Shown: piece by piece, positions 13,149-25,117 of the stretch | Layout of the letters: each line of letters opens with the position of its first letter | Position numbering within the stretch: the stretch's first letter is position 1 | Source: Riptortus pedestris | Lineage: Eukaryota > Arthropoda > Insecta > Hemiptera > Alydidae | NCBI GenBank assembly: GCA_019009955.1 | Contig: CM032229.1 | Location: 83,007,001 to 83,071,000 of the forward strand | Reading direction: 5' to 3' | Length of the DNA: 64,000 nucleotides | Translations under genes and position numbers: made by a program | Notes under the pieces: model-generated | Database searches by the model: none | Told to the model about the DNA's origin: nothing | What the model saw: the letters and a program-made list of their open reading frames with translations, nothing else

Positions 13149-13690
13149 GTCCGTCACGCAGGGGCTGCGTAAACTAAGCAGATTTCCCATGTGAAGTTTT
13201 ACAATAGAGACATTTCACGAGAGACGAACAGTTACGGGAAACGGCCGCACTAGCTTTTGACGGAAACTCACGACTAGACCCGGAGTTATCCGATCTCATT
13301 TCGTCCGTTACAATTAATAAAAATGCAAATATTTTAGTTAATATTCAAGATAGAGAATAAATATATAGAACAATATTTATAGTAAATTTAATTAACAATC
13401 AGATTGGTTCTATACATTGTTTTGATCCGACGAATGGTAACGGAGATATTTCGAATTTTCGAAAATCCCCGTCTAACCCCCACCCCTCCCACTGGTCCGA
13501 TTTCAGCCATTAACGAACTTGATCTGTCTTTTTGCATAAAACGTTTAAATATCGAGTTTAGTAATGGTCAAACAAAAATTGCGACCGCTAGAGCGTTAAC
13601 AAACAAATATATATAATTTTGAACGGACGTCATTTTCGCCATCTCCTGGGTAGGATCGATGAGCATTTGAAGAAATTTTTCGAAAATCGC
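13149..13690 (+). mobile_element. Rc1 element, short-subfamily copy, 3' truncated
   Basis: It starts GTCCGTCACGCAGGGGCTGC with CTAAGCAGATTTCCC close behind. It then carries the short-subfamily segment (GGCCGCACTAGC, CTCACGACTAGACCCGGAG) also seen at 29980-30626. It continues through the core and the GAACGGACGTCATTTTCG block and stops at AAAATCGC, before the 3' hairpin. The copy is non-coding. Confidence 0.85.
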
Positions 13691-14392
13691 AAAACAATTT
13701 TTCGGAAAAAAAAACGATCCTCAACACGCTTTATTGTTCTCGAATAAACGTTTCGCCCTCCTGGGCATTAATAATGCTAGGATTAAATTTATTATTTTCA
13801 GTCCACATAAAATCCTGTAATAAAATAATATAGTAATTTGCCAACAAAAGCTAATCCAGTTTTTAAGTCGGTTATTGTTGAAAAATTAACAATCTGAGGT
13901 CCAAGTAAACGTTTTATAGAAATGAAGACTTCTCATTAACTCACCACTATCAATATCTAAAGGCTACGCCTATTGTACTTACCGCTGAACTATGAGGAAA
14001 TCATTCTCGTGACATAACTAATAACTGAGATTTACAGATTCGGATATAATACCACCACATCATATTCATACTTCATTAAGAAAACTAGAATAGCTGAAAA
14101 GAAAACTCTTGAATAAGAAAGCATAAATGCGTTGATAGGAGTAAATGATTGGCATGGAAAACAATGGCAGTGCAAGATATCTCATTGTCTTGGAGGTTAA
14201 TCTTGATATCCAACTTCCGCCTTGTCTATTGCAACCATTTGTTCGCCGGCAAGCCATCTATCTACTAGGCCTGTCCCATGTTACGTCAGTTTGAGCTATA
14301 GTCCAACTAATCATTTGTTTGAAACCTAAGGTATGTTGAATCAAACCCTATTCAAAAAGATATAACTGAATATCAGTAGTATCAGAGTGTCA
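13691..14392. other. Unassigned sequence
   Basis: Nothing coding is recognised. ATCTAAAGGCTACGCC near 13957 recurs near 17092, so it belongs to a minor dispersed repeat I cannot define. Confidence 0.35.
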
Positions 14393-15276
14393 GGTAACAC
14401 TACCGTGAATGTTAAGTGAGTAACTACATACGGTAATAAGAAATCTTTCAGTCAAATTACAATACAAGTTAATAATCTCAATAACGGAAAGTGGCTGAAT
14501 TGTAAAGAAACAGGCTAACCAACCTTGTAGCACTGAATAGATAGATAGACCGGAAAAACAAACAATTAACGAAATTTATCTGAATATAACACATTAATTT
14601 TATTGAAAACAATTCACTAACTACTAACTACTTTTTTGTAATTTGCTATAAATCAGAATTAGTTTTATCTCAATCAATCAAATTTTAATAATCAAAGAAC
14701 AAAAGAAGTGGGTAGGGGGGGGGGGGGGGCAACAGAACGTAGTTGGATATATCTCACCAAGTAAAAGTTCAATGAAAACAATATTTAACCTTATAATGAA
14801 GTGGTTCATGTTATTTCCCCTTATTATTAATATGACACAAGTAGGAGTGGGGGTTTACTGAAAGCGTAAAACTATAAAATCCAAATACCTGGGTTAATAC
14901 TCATTATACGGAAAATATGTATAGAACAATATCTATAGTAAATTTAATTTATAATAAGATTGTTCCATACAAAGTATCGATCCGACGTTTAGGAACAGAG
15001 ATATTTAGAATTTTCAAAATTCCTCTCCTCTAACCCCCCCCCCTCCTTGTCCGATTTCAGCCGTTAACGAACTTGATCTTTCTTTTTAGAAAAAACGACT
15101 AAATATCCAGTTTGGTAACGATTAAACAATAATTGCGACGAACAGTAACAGACATATATACTTCATTTTTGTCATCTCCTAGGTAGAATCGATGGGCATT
15201 TCAAGAATAATTTCGAAAATCGGGTCATGAATACGACCTCAATAAGTGATTTCCCCTAAGGGAAAATTGCTAAAAA
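14393..15276 (+). mobile_element. Rc1 element, long-subfamily copy, 5' truncated
   Basis: The copy lacks the GTCCGTCACGC start but runs from GGTAACACTACCGTGAATG through the long-subfamily body. It includes a 15-base G tract at 14715-14729, the core and the 3' hairpin TTTCCCCTAAGGGAAAATTG ending at CTAAAAA. The internal (TA)n has collapsed to a few units. Confidence 0.82.
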
Positions 15277-17667
15277 CCTTAAACCCACAGAATCTATGTT
15301 TTATGATGATTACCAGTTTAATTATGAAATTTAAGGACCATGAAAAAGTAAGCAGGATGACTCTGTTACTATTAAGTATCATCATAGATTGATTATTAGA
15401 ATTTGAGAAACGTCGAATCTATTTATGAATTATGGAGGCATACTAGTCTCCATTGTAAATTATTTAGGATTGACAGTAGACATAAACATAGATTGGCTTG
15501 GCTATAAAGAAGAATGAAGAAAGAAACAAAATTACATTTGCTTCATATTAAAATATGTTAAGAATTCCCTTCTAATAGAAAATCGATTACTAATTTACCC
15601 ATAGTAGGGTATCATATGAAAGATCGAGTGAAATCTCGTTAGCCAATATGAACACACAAGTGAATCAATTAATCACTTAGGAAGAAAATACTTTATGTAC
15701 CTGGCTGAATGCCCAGTGGTCTTCTCTAGGTTCATTTTCTTGAAAATCAAGTCTTCCTGTCCACAGGCCCAATCACCAGAAATACGTCTGGCCAGGAACA
15801 GGAATTAAATAAAAACTATTAAGGAATCGCATAGGATAATTGACATTTTACAAAATGTCCAAGAATTTTTGGACACTGAGGGAAATTAAAATAGGGGTTT
15901 GGACTTTTCTAGGGATAATGATAACTTAAGAACATATTTAGAGATTAATATCAGCAAATCATTAAATTGAATAAACAAGCAATATAAAGTGTATTCCAAA
16001 TCTACTATACAAAGTAATTTCTGTTAAATACGTTTCACAATAAGATGCCAATTACTACCGATAAATCGATGATTACTGGCAATGTTAATCTAAGGACAAG
16101 GCACATCCAGGCCTGCAAAATAAGATTGATATATATTAAAAATAAATTTCCATATTGTTTATTTAAATGACAATTTTGTGATAACGACAAAATGACGCGT
16201 TAGTGCAACTGTAAGCAGACTAAAAAGTTTCATTGTCATTTAAATAATAATGAAAAGTTTGGGAAACAACTTTGTTAATAGCTTATCAACAAGAGCAGAT
16301 TTAGTAGTCCAAAACATTGTTTAACTTTGCAATAAAGAAAAATTCGTCTCGTGATTTTATTTTTCATCAGGTAACATGTATAATGGATAAAGTTATAGTC
16401 AGATATTAGTTCGTAACTTGAAATTATTTAATTATTCCAACCGGAAATTGGCAGTATTCCAATAAATTTCGAAAAACGTCAATTTATTTTCAAATAAATG
16501 TTACTTAAAGTTTAATTATTTAAAGTCCTATTAAAATGAAAGAAGTTTTGAAGACAAAGAGAAAGAAGGAGTTTTGTTGCTGATACTGAGATAAAAAGTA
16601 TTTTTTAGTTATGCTGTTTTAGTTATGTCTAAGAATCGCGACTCCGAGCCTATACTCCATTTCCGGCTGAAGAAGTTAAGTAGGCCTAATAACACTTGAT
16701 GCTTTGGTAAGAAGGGTTAACATATATAAATAGGGTAATAAAGAGAGGCGGAGAAGACAAGACAGTAGAGCACCCTCTAAAGACAAGAACTGAGTAAAGC
16801 AGCTCTACAGTGGTAATTTACTAACCACTGTGGTAGAAGCCGTCTTCCTAACTACCTCCTTCTCAACTACCTTAAACCTCAAACCCTCAAGCTGCATTAC
16901 CACTTTACTCCTAGTCAATATTTCACTATATTGCCAACTCTCTTTTCGGCAACAATTATAAATATTCACCCACAGCCAAGAATTTTCCCATCTTATTCCT
17001 AATTTCCCAAATTATTTAAACTTCATATTGATACATGAGGAGAAGGGAGAAACGGTATGTATGAATGGATATGAATATGAATCATCATGATCTAAAGGCT
17101 ACGCCTTCTATTTGCAACCAGTAGCTACTCTTTTCATATTAATCTAACAAGGGATTTCCATATGATGTTTGACGTCCCGAAAATAGGATTTTCTACAAAA
17201 TTAATAAGCGTAATATTTAATTTCCTCTTCGTCCCCCCCCCTCTAAAAATAGCATAAACATATAAGCGTACAACTTCAGCTGACAATTAAGCCTAATATA
17301 TATAATTCAATGGTCGCAATATTTTTTATCCTTTTTTTTTTTTTTGGAAAGCCAGATTATTCTTTAATTTAAACTGAATTAATATGTTTACAAATTTTGT
17401 AGATAGTAAGGGTGATTAGAAATAATAACCACTGAATTTTTTCTTGATATTTTTATGGTTATGATTAATATATTGTCTACGATATTTAAAACAGTCCAGA
17501 TGGGTTGATCAATAAATCATTTTTCATTTCTTCTTCTTTATTCTTGAAGTCTAAAAAAATGTCAAAAGTTCACTTTAATTACTAGATATTTAGTTATCCC
17601 TTAACACTGGAGAGTAGTAAAGACTTGTTAATGGAATACCATCATCAAATAGCTTCTAATGATTTTA
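15277..17667. other. Unassigned AT-rich sequence with one promoter-like spot
   Basis: No gene recognised. Around 16720-16760 a TATA-like CATATATAAATAGGG is followed by GC-richer AGAGGCGGAGAAGACAAGAC. A hairpin ACAGTGGT (16807-16814) / ACCACTGT (16824-16831) lies downstream. The layout recalls an LTR promoter region, but I could not find LTR ends. Confidence 0.3.
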
Positions 17668-17736
17668 GAAGCCGGGTACCTTGGTTAGTATGTGTATGTA
17701 TGTATCTATGTATGTATGTATGTATGTTTTTGTGTG

Positions 17737-17772
<36 letters not shown>

Positions 17773-17823
17773 CAGTCACACACACAAACATACATACATA
17801 TACATACTAAGGTACCCGGCTTC
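17668..17823. repeat. Palindrome around GTAT/TA microsatellite; paired Helitron-like 3' ends
   Basis: GAAGCCGGGTACCTTGGTTA at 17668 is mirrored by TAAGGTACCCGGCTTC ending at 17823. Between them GTAT repeats, a (TA)n and ACAC/CATA repeats also pair, so most of the 156 bp can fold back. Each outer end resembles the Hel-A 3' hairpin terminus (GAAGCCGGGTATCTGAGCTAG), which suggests two 3' ends in tail-to-tail orientation. The palindrome is certain. The Helitron interpretation is an inference. Confidence 0.7.
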
Positions 17824-18105
17824 ATATATGTATTCACTAATAGGAGATAGAAATGAAGTTTAGATTGTTCAAAACATCATCTGTTTGGTACGAAACACGT
17901 AACGGTGAAACATCATATTGTGGCATTCCTTCTCGCAAGAAACCTACTTAATTCTAGAAATCAATGATGGACATAACTTGTTTTTCTTTTCAATTTTATA
18001 TGAATTTAAATTATTTTTATGTTAGAAGAAATAAAACCATTTTATCAATTTCCTGTACCTACTCTTTATTTGGAAAAGATATATCTATCTTACTTGGGAA
18101 AGATA

Positions 18106-18322
18106 CATCTAGGGGAAAGGGTAAAACCAGGTAGCTAAGTTTTGAAGGCCTTTTTGAAACCACAATTTCACCACAAATAAGTAAAGTTTTTTTTTTAAAA
18201 AAAAAAGGTCTACTTATCTGTAAACGCAATACAGTTTCAAAAAAAAAATCTAAGTTTTTAAAGAAGTTTTACCCACCTTTTTCTGTAAAAGTCATTTGTC
18301 CGGTTTTACCCCACTAGCAGGG
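18106..18322. repeat. Imperfect foldback, MITE-like
   Basis: Left AGGGGAAAGGGTAAAACC and right GGTTTTACCCCACTAGCAGG are inverted copies. TTTTTGAAAC/GTTTCAAAAA and AAATAAGTA/TACTTATCTG follow inward to a T(10)A(10) centre near 18196. The arms are about 100 bp and diverged. There is no coding potential, and I could not assign a superfamily or a target duplication. Confidence 0.5.
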
Positions 18323-19655
18323 GTACATATGTTTTTCTTATGGAAAAATAAAAATGTAAAGACTTTTAAACAAATTAATGTTTTTTTTGTTAACTTACGT
18401 TGTATCATCGATTTGTTTAATCTAGATACGGAGGAATACTAAGTCGTATTCCTGTCTCTCAAGTATCTTCAGTTCAAATGTTCTTAAGTAATTTTCCATC
18501 TGTTGTAAAGTTATTTATAAAAAATTAAAGCTTGTAATTGATATAAACTTAAGTATCAGTTTTCATCAAGAAACCACATTTTCTCTTGTTATCTATGATA
18601 GAATAATTACTTCCCTTCATAAAATTAGTTTCTGTCTTGATTTTCTTAACTAAAACATTTTTTTTTTGTGCAAAATATAATGGAAGGAATTATTTCAACG
18701 TTTTTTGAGAGGCACAAATACATACTATAAATTCATTTATGATTTATTTAGATAGATTATTTTTTTTCGAGGGCTTTATTAAACATGTACATTTCATCAG
18801 GATTTTTATGTAAGTACTTAAGTTGTCAAAAAATACATAGTGAGGTCTCGAAAATTCTCCTTAAAAAAAATAAAAGTAAATAAGCATTATTCCAATGTAA
18901 ATAACAATGGACTACAAACAAACCGTCTCACTAATTATATTTTAAGGCATAGGCGTCGTGAAATTGAAATTTATTAACAAGCAAAGAAGTATAACAACTT
19001 CAATACTCTTCATATCAATGTTAATATTACCCAAAAAAAACAGACTGTTAGTATATAGAATAATCAGATCAATCATGATTTCATGTTAAAAAAGAAAATA
19101 TTGTTTTGATGGGCAAAAGAATTTGATTTATTTGTGAAAAATCATTCTCAAGAGCAATTAGATAGGATATTAATTTTCTACAAATTTTACGTGTGAATTC
19201 CACAGATTAATAAATGATACACCCCAAAAAGCACAAATGTTCCGCTAGTCGATAGAGGGCTATTAGCTCCAACTGTGTTATTAACTAATAATAGACTGCC
19301 AATTTGAGACAGCTCTAAAGTTGCCATTTTCTTTGAGATATTCTTCTTTCTTTTGAAAGTGTGAAAATTAAGGTTGTAAATTTATAAAAAAACATTCTGG
19401 GAACAAGAGTTGTATGTTTGACAGAGTATTATATACCATGATGAAAAGCAGGGCTCAAGAGAGCTAGCTACCCGAAGCGCAGTTTTAGCCAAACAATTCA
19501 CGAAAACGGTAATAAACTCGACTACTAAATCAATGTAGTTTTAGAAATAATATTATCAAATGTTTATGCTGTTTTCTATTTGATAACAGTATTCTAACCA
19601 AATCTGTAGAGAAATGTTGTTTACTACGTTATTAATGAGTTCCAGAGTTAATCTA
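18323..19655. other. Unassigned AT-rich sequence
   Basis: No gene, repeat terminus or structured motif was recognised. Confidence 0.4.
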
Positions 19656-20605
19656 TCTTAATATATAAAAATGAATGTTTGTCTGTATGTCCTTTATAGA
19701 ATCGTAAACGGCTGAACCGAATTTTATGAAACTTGGTATGTATATTACTATTAAAACAGGTAAGGTTTCTGGCTGTATTGATATTCTCTGAGACGAACAG
19801 GAGTGGTGGTTATAAGGGAGGCCTGAAATTAAAAATAGCCATATTTCGACTCCTATTGGTTTTTCGGCAAATATGAACATAGCAAAAGTTGTTTATATTG
19901 TTATTTAGAGTAACTTTTGTAATATACCCTTTTGTCTTATACCGAAGTATAAATGAGTTATACGCTAAAAACAATAGTGTGAGTCAACAATTTTATATGA
20001 CACAAAAGACTCAACCGAATTAAATGAAACTCCATATGTGATTTGGTATTAACACCTCCCTGATAATAAGCTATATTAAAATTTCGAGTTACGAACAGGA
20101 TGGGGGTTAGATATAACGAAGGTCTGAAATATAAAATCGCAATATTTCGAAGCATATTCATTTTTCGGCAAACGTGCATATAACAAAATTTGTATGTTTT
20201 ATTTAAAGTAACTTTTTTATATGAACTTCTGCCGTATAACGAAGTTTGAACGAGGTATACACGAAAAACTACAGAAGGGGGTCATCAATGTTATAGAACG
20301 CGAAAACCTAAATCGAAATAAACGAAACTCTGTATTTTTGACTATTATAATATGATAATCTATGATTACGTTATATTTAAAAAAAATAAATACACATGAA
20401 ACGTATAATATAAAAATTGTGTGTGTTTTGTAGAATTAAGTACTTAACAAATACCTTTATTATTAACATATCCCCAGCACACGGGGCTCTGGTGTAAATC
20501 CTCAGTATTGAGACAGGAAAATGTAAAAATATTGTACAAAGTAAAGCTAAAAAAAAAAATACCATTATCATTCAGGCTCAAATGATTTCCCAGGCGGAGG
20601 CGGGA
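19656..20605 (+). mobile_element. Hel-A Helitron-like element, older diverged copy
   Basis: It starts TCTTAATATATAAAAATG preceded by A, then TAAACGGCTGAACCGAATTT and ACTTGGTATGTATATTACTA. At least two modules spaced about 296 bp apart (GTTATAAGGGAGGC near 19809 and its decayed match near 20105) precede a degenerate 3' part (TTCAGGCTCAAATGATTTCC). The terminal hairpin and CTAG are lost where an S1-like fragment begins. Divergence from the 36129 and 46018 copies shows it is older. Confidence 0.75.
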
Positions 20606-20611
20606 ATAAAT

Positions 20612-20685
20612 TCCTCCTTATTTAGGGAGTAATAAATTCCAATTCCTCAGGTGGGATTCGAACACGAGCAAATCGGCACAAGCTC
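20612..20685 (-). repeat. S1 SINE fragment
   Basis: AATTCCTCAGGTGGGATTCG is the minus-strand match of the S1 B-box region (CGATTCCCGCCTGGGCA). It abuts the decayed Hel-A end. Only the tRNA/body junction survives. Confidence 0.5.
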
Positions 20686-21298
20686 AACGTAATATACATG
20701 CAATCCTATGAATGTCCAAAGGAGATATTGTAAAAAAGAAGAATATAGCCTGTGTGACTTAAGAGTAAAGAATCAGACAGGTGGCCTGGGCTGGATGTAT
20801 ACAGTGCCTATCGGTCCCTGGAGGAAGGTATAGCCGGGACGATAAGAAGTGGCGAGGTATGCTAACGAGAAAGGAGCCCCAATAAACGGAGTCCGTGATG
20901 TTGAGGCGGCCTATAATCTTCTTCACCACCCTGTAGCCGAACCACTGCCGGCCAGCACCTCTTTGTTTTTACACCCATTCGCCGCTCCAACCACCAGTCA
21001 ACCATACTAGCCTCTTTCTATTTCAATCCAACCATTACCATTTTTTATTATCACATCCACCCCTCCCACTTTCCATACCCCAATTCCTTATCTACACAAC
21101 CCCAATAGGCTTAAACTAACTTTTTCTACAACCATTATGTTAATGAATGAACCAGCATTCCTCTCATCTATCAATAGATAAACACTGTCTATAGAAAATT
21201 AATGATTTCTAAAAAAATATTATTTATTACGAAGAGTAGAGTACCAGGAAAGCTGTAGTGTTATAAAAGTCTCTAAGCATCCTGATTAACTAATAACA
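20686..21298. other. Unassigned GC-richer island
   Basis: Positions 20780-20960 are clearly GC-richer than the surroundings (GTGGCCTGGGCTGGATG, CCGAACCACTGCCGGCCAGC). Open frames there are under 40 codons and unrecognised. It may be a decayed exon or an LTR piece. Confidence 0.3.
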
Positions 21299-22208
21299 TC
21301 CGTCACGCAGAGGCTGCGTAAACGCAATGGAAAGTTTTACAATAGATAAATCTACATACTGGTAACACTTAACACCACCGTGAATATTAAGTTAATATTA
21401 GTTGAATAAATACAAACTGTAATCAGAAATATTTCAGTTAATTTTAATAAACTCCCAGCGATTAGAATCTGAATTCTAAACAAACAGGTCTACCAACCCA
21501 CTCAGAGCTGAACAGATAGATAGAAATATTCTTCAGAAAAGAAAAACAATTACTGAATATACCTAAATATAACATATTAATTTTATTGAAAACTATTTAC
21601 TATATCTAATACTGTAATTTATAATGAATCAGAATAATTTTTATTTCAATCACTCAAATTTTAGCAGTGCAAGAACATAAGACGGGGGGGGGGGGGGATC
21701 AATAGAACATAGTTGCATCTCGTATAATAAAGGTCCCTCGAAAAAAATACATTAGATATTTAAGCTTCGAATAATATGGTTTATTATATAACAGAGTATA
21801 TGAGACATAAGTAGAAGTGGGGGTTTGATGACACCTGAAAACTGAAAAATGCAAATATCTCACTATAGAGAATAAAAGTGTATAACAATATTTATAGTAC
21901 ATTTAATTGGCAATAAGATACACAATACAATAAGATATAACATTATTCGATCCGACGTACAGTAACGGAGATATTTCGAATTTTCGAGAATCCCCCCTCC
22001 CACTGGTCCAGTTTCAGTCATGATCTTTCTTTTTACAAAAAACGATAAAACGAGTTTGGTAACAATCAAACAAAAATTACGAACGCTAGAGCGTTAACAG
22101 ACAAATGCATGTATATTTATATATATATATACATATTATTTTATTTGTTCATTTTTTTTTTTTTTTTTTTTTTTTGAACGGACGTCATTTTCGTCATCTC
22201 TAGGGTAG
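21299..22208 (+). mobile_element. Rc1 element, long-subfamily copy, 3' truncated
   Basis: It starts TCCGTCACGCAGAGGCTGCG, but the AGCAGATTTCCC subterminal repeat is deleted. The body has a 14-base G tract at 21684-21697 and the core. A short (TA)n is followed by a T(24) run (22152-22175) at the usual microsatellite site. It ends just after GACGTCATTTTCGTCATCTC without the 3' hairpin. Confidence 0.82.
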
Positions 22209-22451
22209 TGAACAATAAATATACTGGAATATTAAAAACAAAAAAAACAAAGATTCACATTGTCGAAATTATCATTGAAACAATCATCAATCAAGCACTC
22301 TCTTGAAAACGAGACCCAGAAATAAAAAAGAATGTCCTGAAAGTAATGTTTTTAAGAAATGGTAGATGGAAACCAAAGTACTAACATTTGAGCCTGAACT
22401 GAGATCCCTCAATAGACAAGTCTATTAAGGATCGAAGAGACTTTTACAAAC
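22209..22451. other. Unassigned sequence
   Basis: A short AT-rich gap between an Rc1 copy and an S1 copy, with nothing recognised. Confidence 0.35.
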
Positions 22452-22613
22452 TTGCACCCTTTTCTAGCCAGGGTGGCCCCAAGGAGTTTATATAATGAGT
22501 CCGTCACTAAATAAATTTCTACTCCCCAGGGTGGGAATCTAACCCGCCACTCTAGGTCTACCACGCGAGATTAAGACCAACGCCTTAACTCACACGGCCA
22601 ACCTGAGCCCCAC
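22452..22613 (-). repeat. S1 SINE, 3'-truncated copy
   Basis: On the minus strand it reads GGGGCTCAGGTTGGCCGTGT, a B-box match GGGTTAGATTCCC with one change, then the S1 body to GGCTAGAAAAGGGTGC. The GTTGCAAAAAGTGGACG tail is missing. Confidence 0.85.
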
Positions 22614-24278
22614 GAAATTAACTCTATTTGGTATTTGTAAGGAATAGTTACAGGCAGAATAAGTTAATGGGTATTTCTTTTGATTATTCTAGATAGATAT
22701 TGCAAAGTTATTTCCTCTATATTTAGAGAAAACCATTTTAATGAAAAGTAGAAAATTTTTTAAAAAAAAATACTTTCAATAGTGAATTTAAGAATAAAAT
22801 TTTAGAATTATTTTCGAGGAGGATTTGCAAATCCACCTTGAAGTAAACTCAATCGTTTATGTATTAGTAAAAGTAAAATAAAATTAATGCTTGTACATAG
22901 TTATTCCGGGAGAGTTAAGTCCACAAATGTTACAGTTCTTATTGTATTAGTATAGGAGGTAAGGGGAAATGTTAACACTAAATGGTTGCAGTGAAAAAGG
23001 GAGTTGTGCGCGGTGATAACTATCGAATTGCTCGATCTGTTTGATATCCTCACTTCCTACCAGCCTTCTTCCGTTTATCATCCAATCATCTCCATATATA
23101 TTACCATAAATTAAGGAGGCAAGCTTGTTTTAGATTATCAATACCGAATAATAAGCTGAATTTCGTAAAACAGTGGATGTAAAAATAAAAAAAATCGAGG
23201 TAGAGAGAGAGACCTTCTTTAAGGTCACCACCTTATGCATTTACAGAGGCAGTGTAAGGAATGTTTTATAAACTATAGATAATACTATAGATAGTACAGT
23301 ACACCGTGACTGAAAGATTAGAGATAAATGTTTTCTTTTCTATTTAATGAAGTGAGATTTTTTCAGTTTACATAGGAATAGAATTTGGTAACGGGCAAGG
23401 AAAAACTTTAAAACCAATTGAAGTTTTTATGAAATATGGTTCACGAACGATTCGAATATTGTTTTATATTTATTCCGTGGCATGTATTTAAAATGTCCTT
23501 AAAACATAACTCAAGACCTCTTCAACTCAAAAGCAAGTAATTGATAGCGTTCTAGTCTTGTAGGCATTAAGTTAAAGGTATTTCTTGTTTGTTTGGCTGC
23601 GAGTGTGTGTGTTAAGATAGTCCCAAAATAGAAATATTGATTTCAATGATATTATTAATTTTATCAAGATAACTTAAAATGGTTCTCGATGTTCAAGGAA
23701 TTTATAGAATGGCTTACTTTACCCACCTACACAGAAATGAGAGTTATGACTCAACACCAAATCAAACATAAATATATACAAGAGAGCATTAAAAGAAGTC
23801 CTGGAAAGAAAGGATGGTATTTAGAAAAGAGAGAGGTTCGCACGACTCAGGTACAACAAAAGGACGGAAAAGGAGGGCATCAGGGGACATCAATGGCTGG
23901 GAAGAGAAATTGCCATTCTCAGCTGTCTCGTCATTAGCCTACCACACCAAATAAACTGTAATTATACGGCTGTCTTCCCAGTACAAATATACCCTAACCC
24001 AAGATAAGCCGTTTAAACAAAACCCAGAAGGAGAAAGATCCAAAGTGCGAATCATTAATATTTATCTCATCTCAGAAGTAAGTGGCAACGCATAAGACAA
24101 TGGTAAATAACTATCGCAAAAATATCGTCAATAAGACGATTGATAAACGGTCAATGAAGGAATCGTATCCTCCAAAAATTTCAATATTATACCCTTTAGG
24201 TCATAGAAACAACGTATAAAAGGGAAAGATACAAACACAAAATGTGTGACCTTATTATTTTTATGAAAAGAAAAAAAA
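22614..24278. other. Unassigned sequence
   Basis: The plus-strand open frame 23689-23937 (82 codons) is basic and has no recognisable domain or start context, so I do not call it a gene. The rest is AT-rich with no termini recognised. Confidence 0.35.
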
Positions 24279-24977
24279 GTCCTTAACGCAGGAGCTGCGA
24301 AAAACTAAGCAGATTTCCCACGTGAACTTTAACAGCAGATAAATCTACATACCAGTAACAACAACACCACCGTGAATATTAAGTGAATAAATACAGACGA
24401 TAATAAGAAACCTCCCGACGGAAAGAAAAACAATTACTGTAATATATCTGAATACAACGTATTAATTTGGTTGAAAACTATTTACTATATCTAGTACTGT
24501 AATTTATAATGAATCAGAATAATTTTATCTCAATCAATCAAATTTAAGTAGTCCAAAAACTTAAGAAGGGGGGGGGTGTCACCAGAACATATTTGCATGT
24601 ATCTCGTATAATAAATGTCTCTTGAAAACAATATTTGGTATTTAAGCTTAGAAGGATGTGGTTTATTACATAACTGAGTATTGTTTATGTAACATGAGTA
24701 GAAGTGGGGGTTTGCTGAAGGCTGAAAACTGACAAATGCAAATATCTCAGTTAATATTCAAGATAGGGAATAAATGTATATAACAATATTTATAGTACAT
24801 TTAATTTGGTATAAGATTTATTCTATACATTTTTTCGATCCGACGTATAATGACGGAGATATTTCGACTTAGCAAAATTCTCCCCCTCTAAACCCGCCCT
24901 TCCCCATGGTCCCATTTCAGCCGTTAACGAACTTAATCTTTCTTTTTACATAAAACGACTAAATATCGAGTTTAGAA
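24279..24977 (+). mobile_element. Rc1 element, long-subfamily copy
   Basis: It starts GTCCTTAACGCAGGAGCTGC, then CTAAGCAGATTTCCCACGTG after a run of eight A. The body has GGGGGGG at 24569 and the core CGATCCGACGTATAATGACG, then breaks off at ATCGAGTTTAG. A degraded piece of the 3' part continues at 25016-25117. Confidence 0.83.
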
Positions 24978-25015
24978 TTTTGATTTTACGTCCCTTTTTC
25001 CTTCACCCCCACTCA

Positions 25016-25117
25016 CATACCGAATTGGTCTTTTTTCAGACATTAACGAGCTTCGTCTTCAAATTCACACAACAACACACACAGTACGTATACATATTTC
25101 AAACGAACCTCATTTTT
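25016..25117 (+). mobile_element. Rc1 fragment, decayed
   Basis: TTTTCAGACATTAACGAGCT and TTTCAAACGAACCTCATTTT match the Rc1 3' half with many changes and a CACA stretch in place of (TA)n. It is probably the displaced continuation of the previous copy. Confidence 0.45.

Noticed and set aside
17625..17863. Two Met/Tyr/Val-rich open frames at the 17.7-kb palindrome
   Set aside because: They are translations of GTAT and TA repeats.
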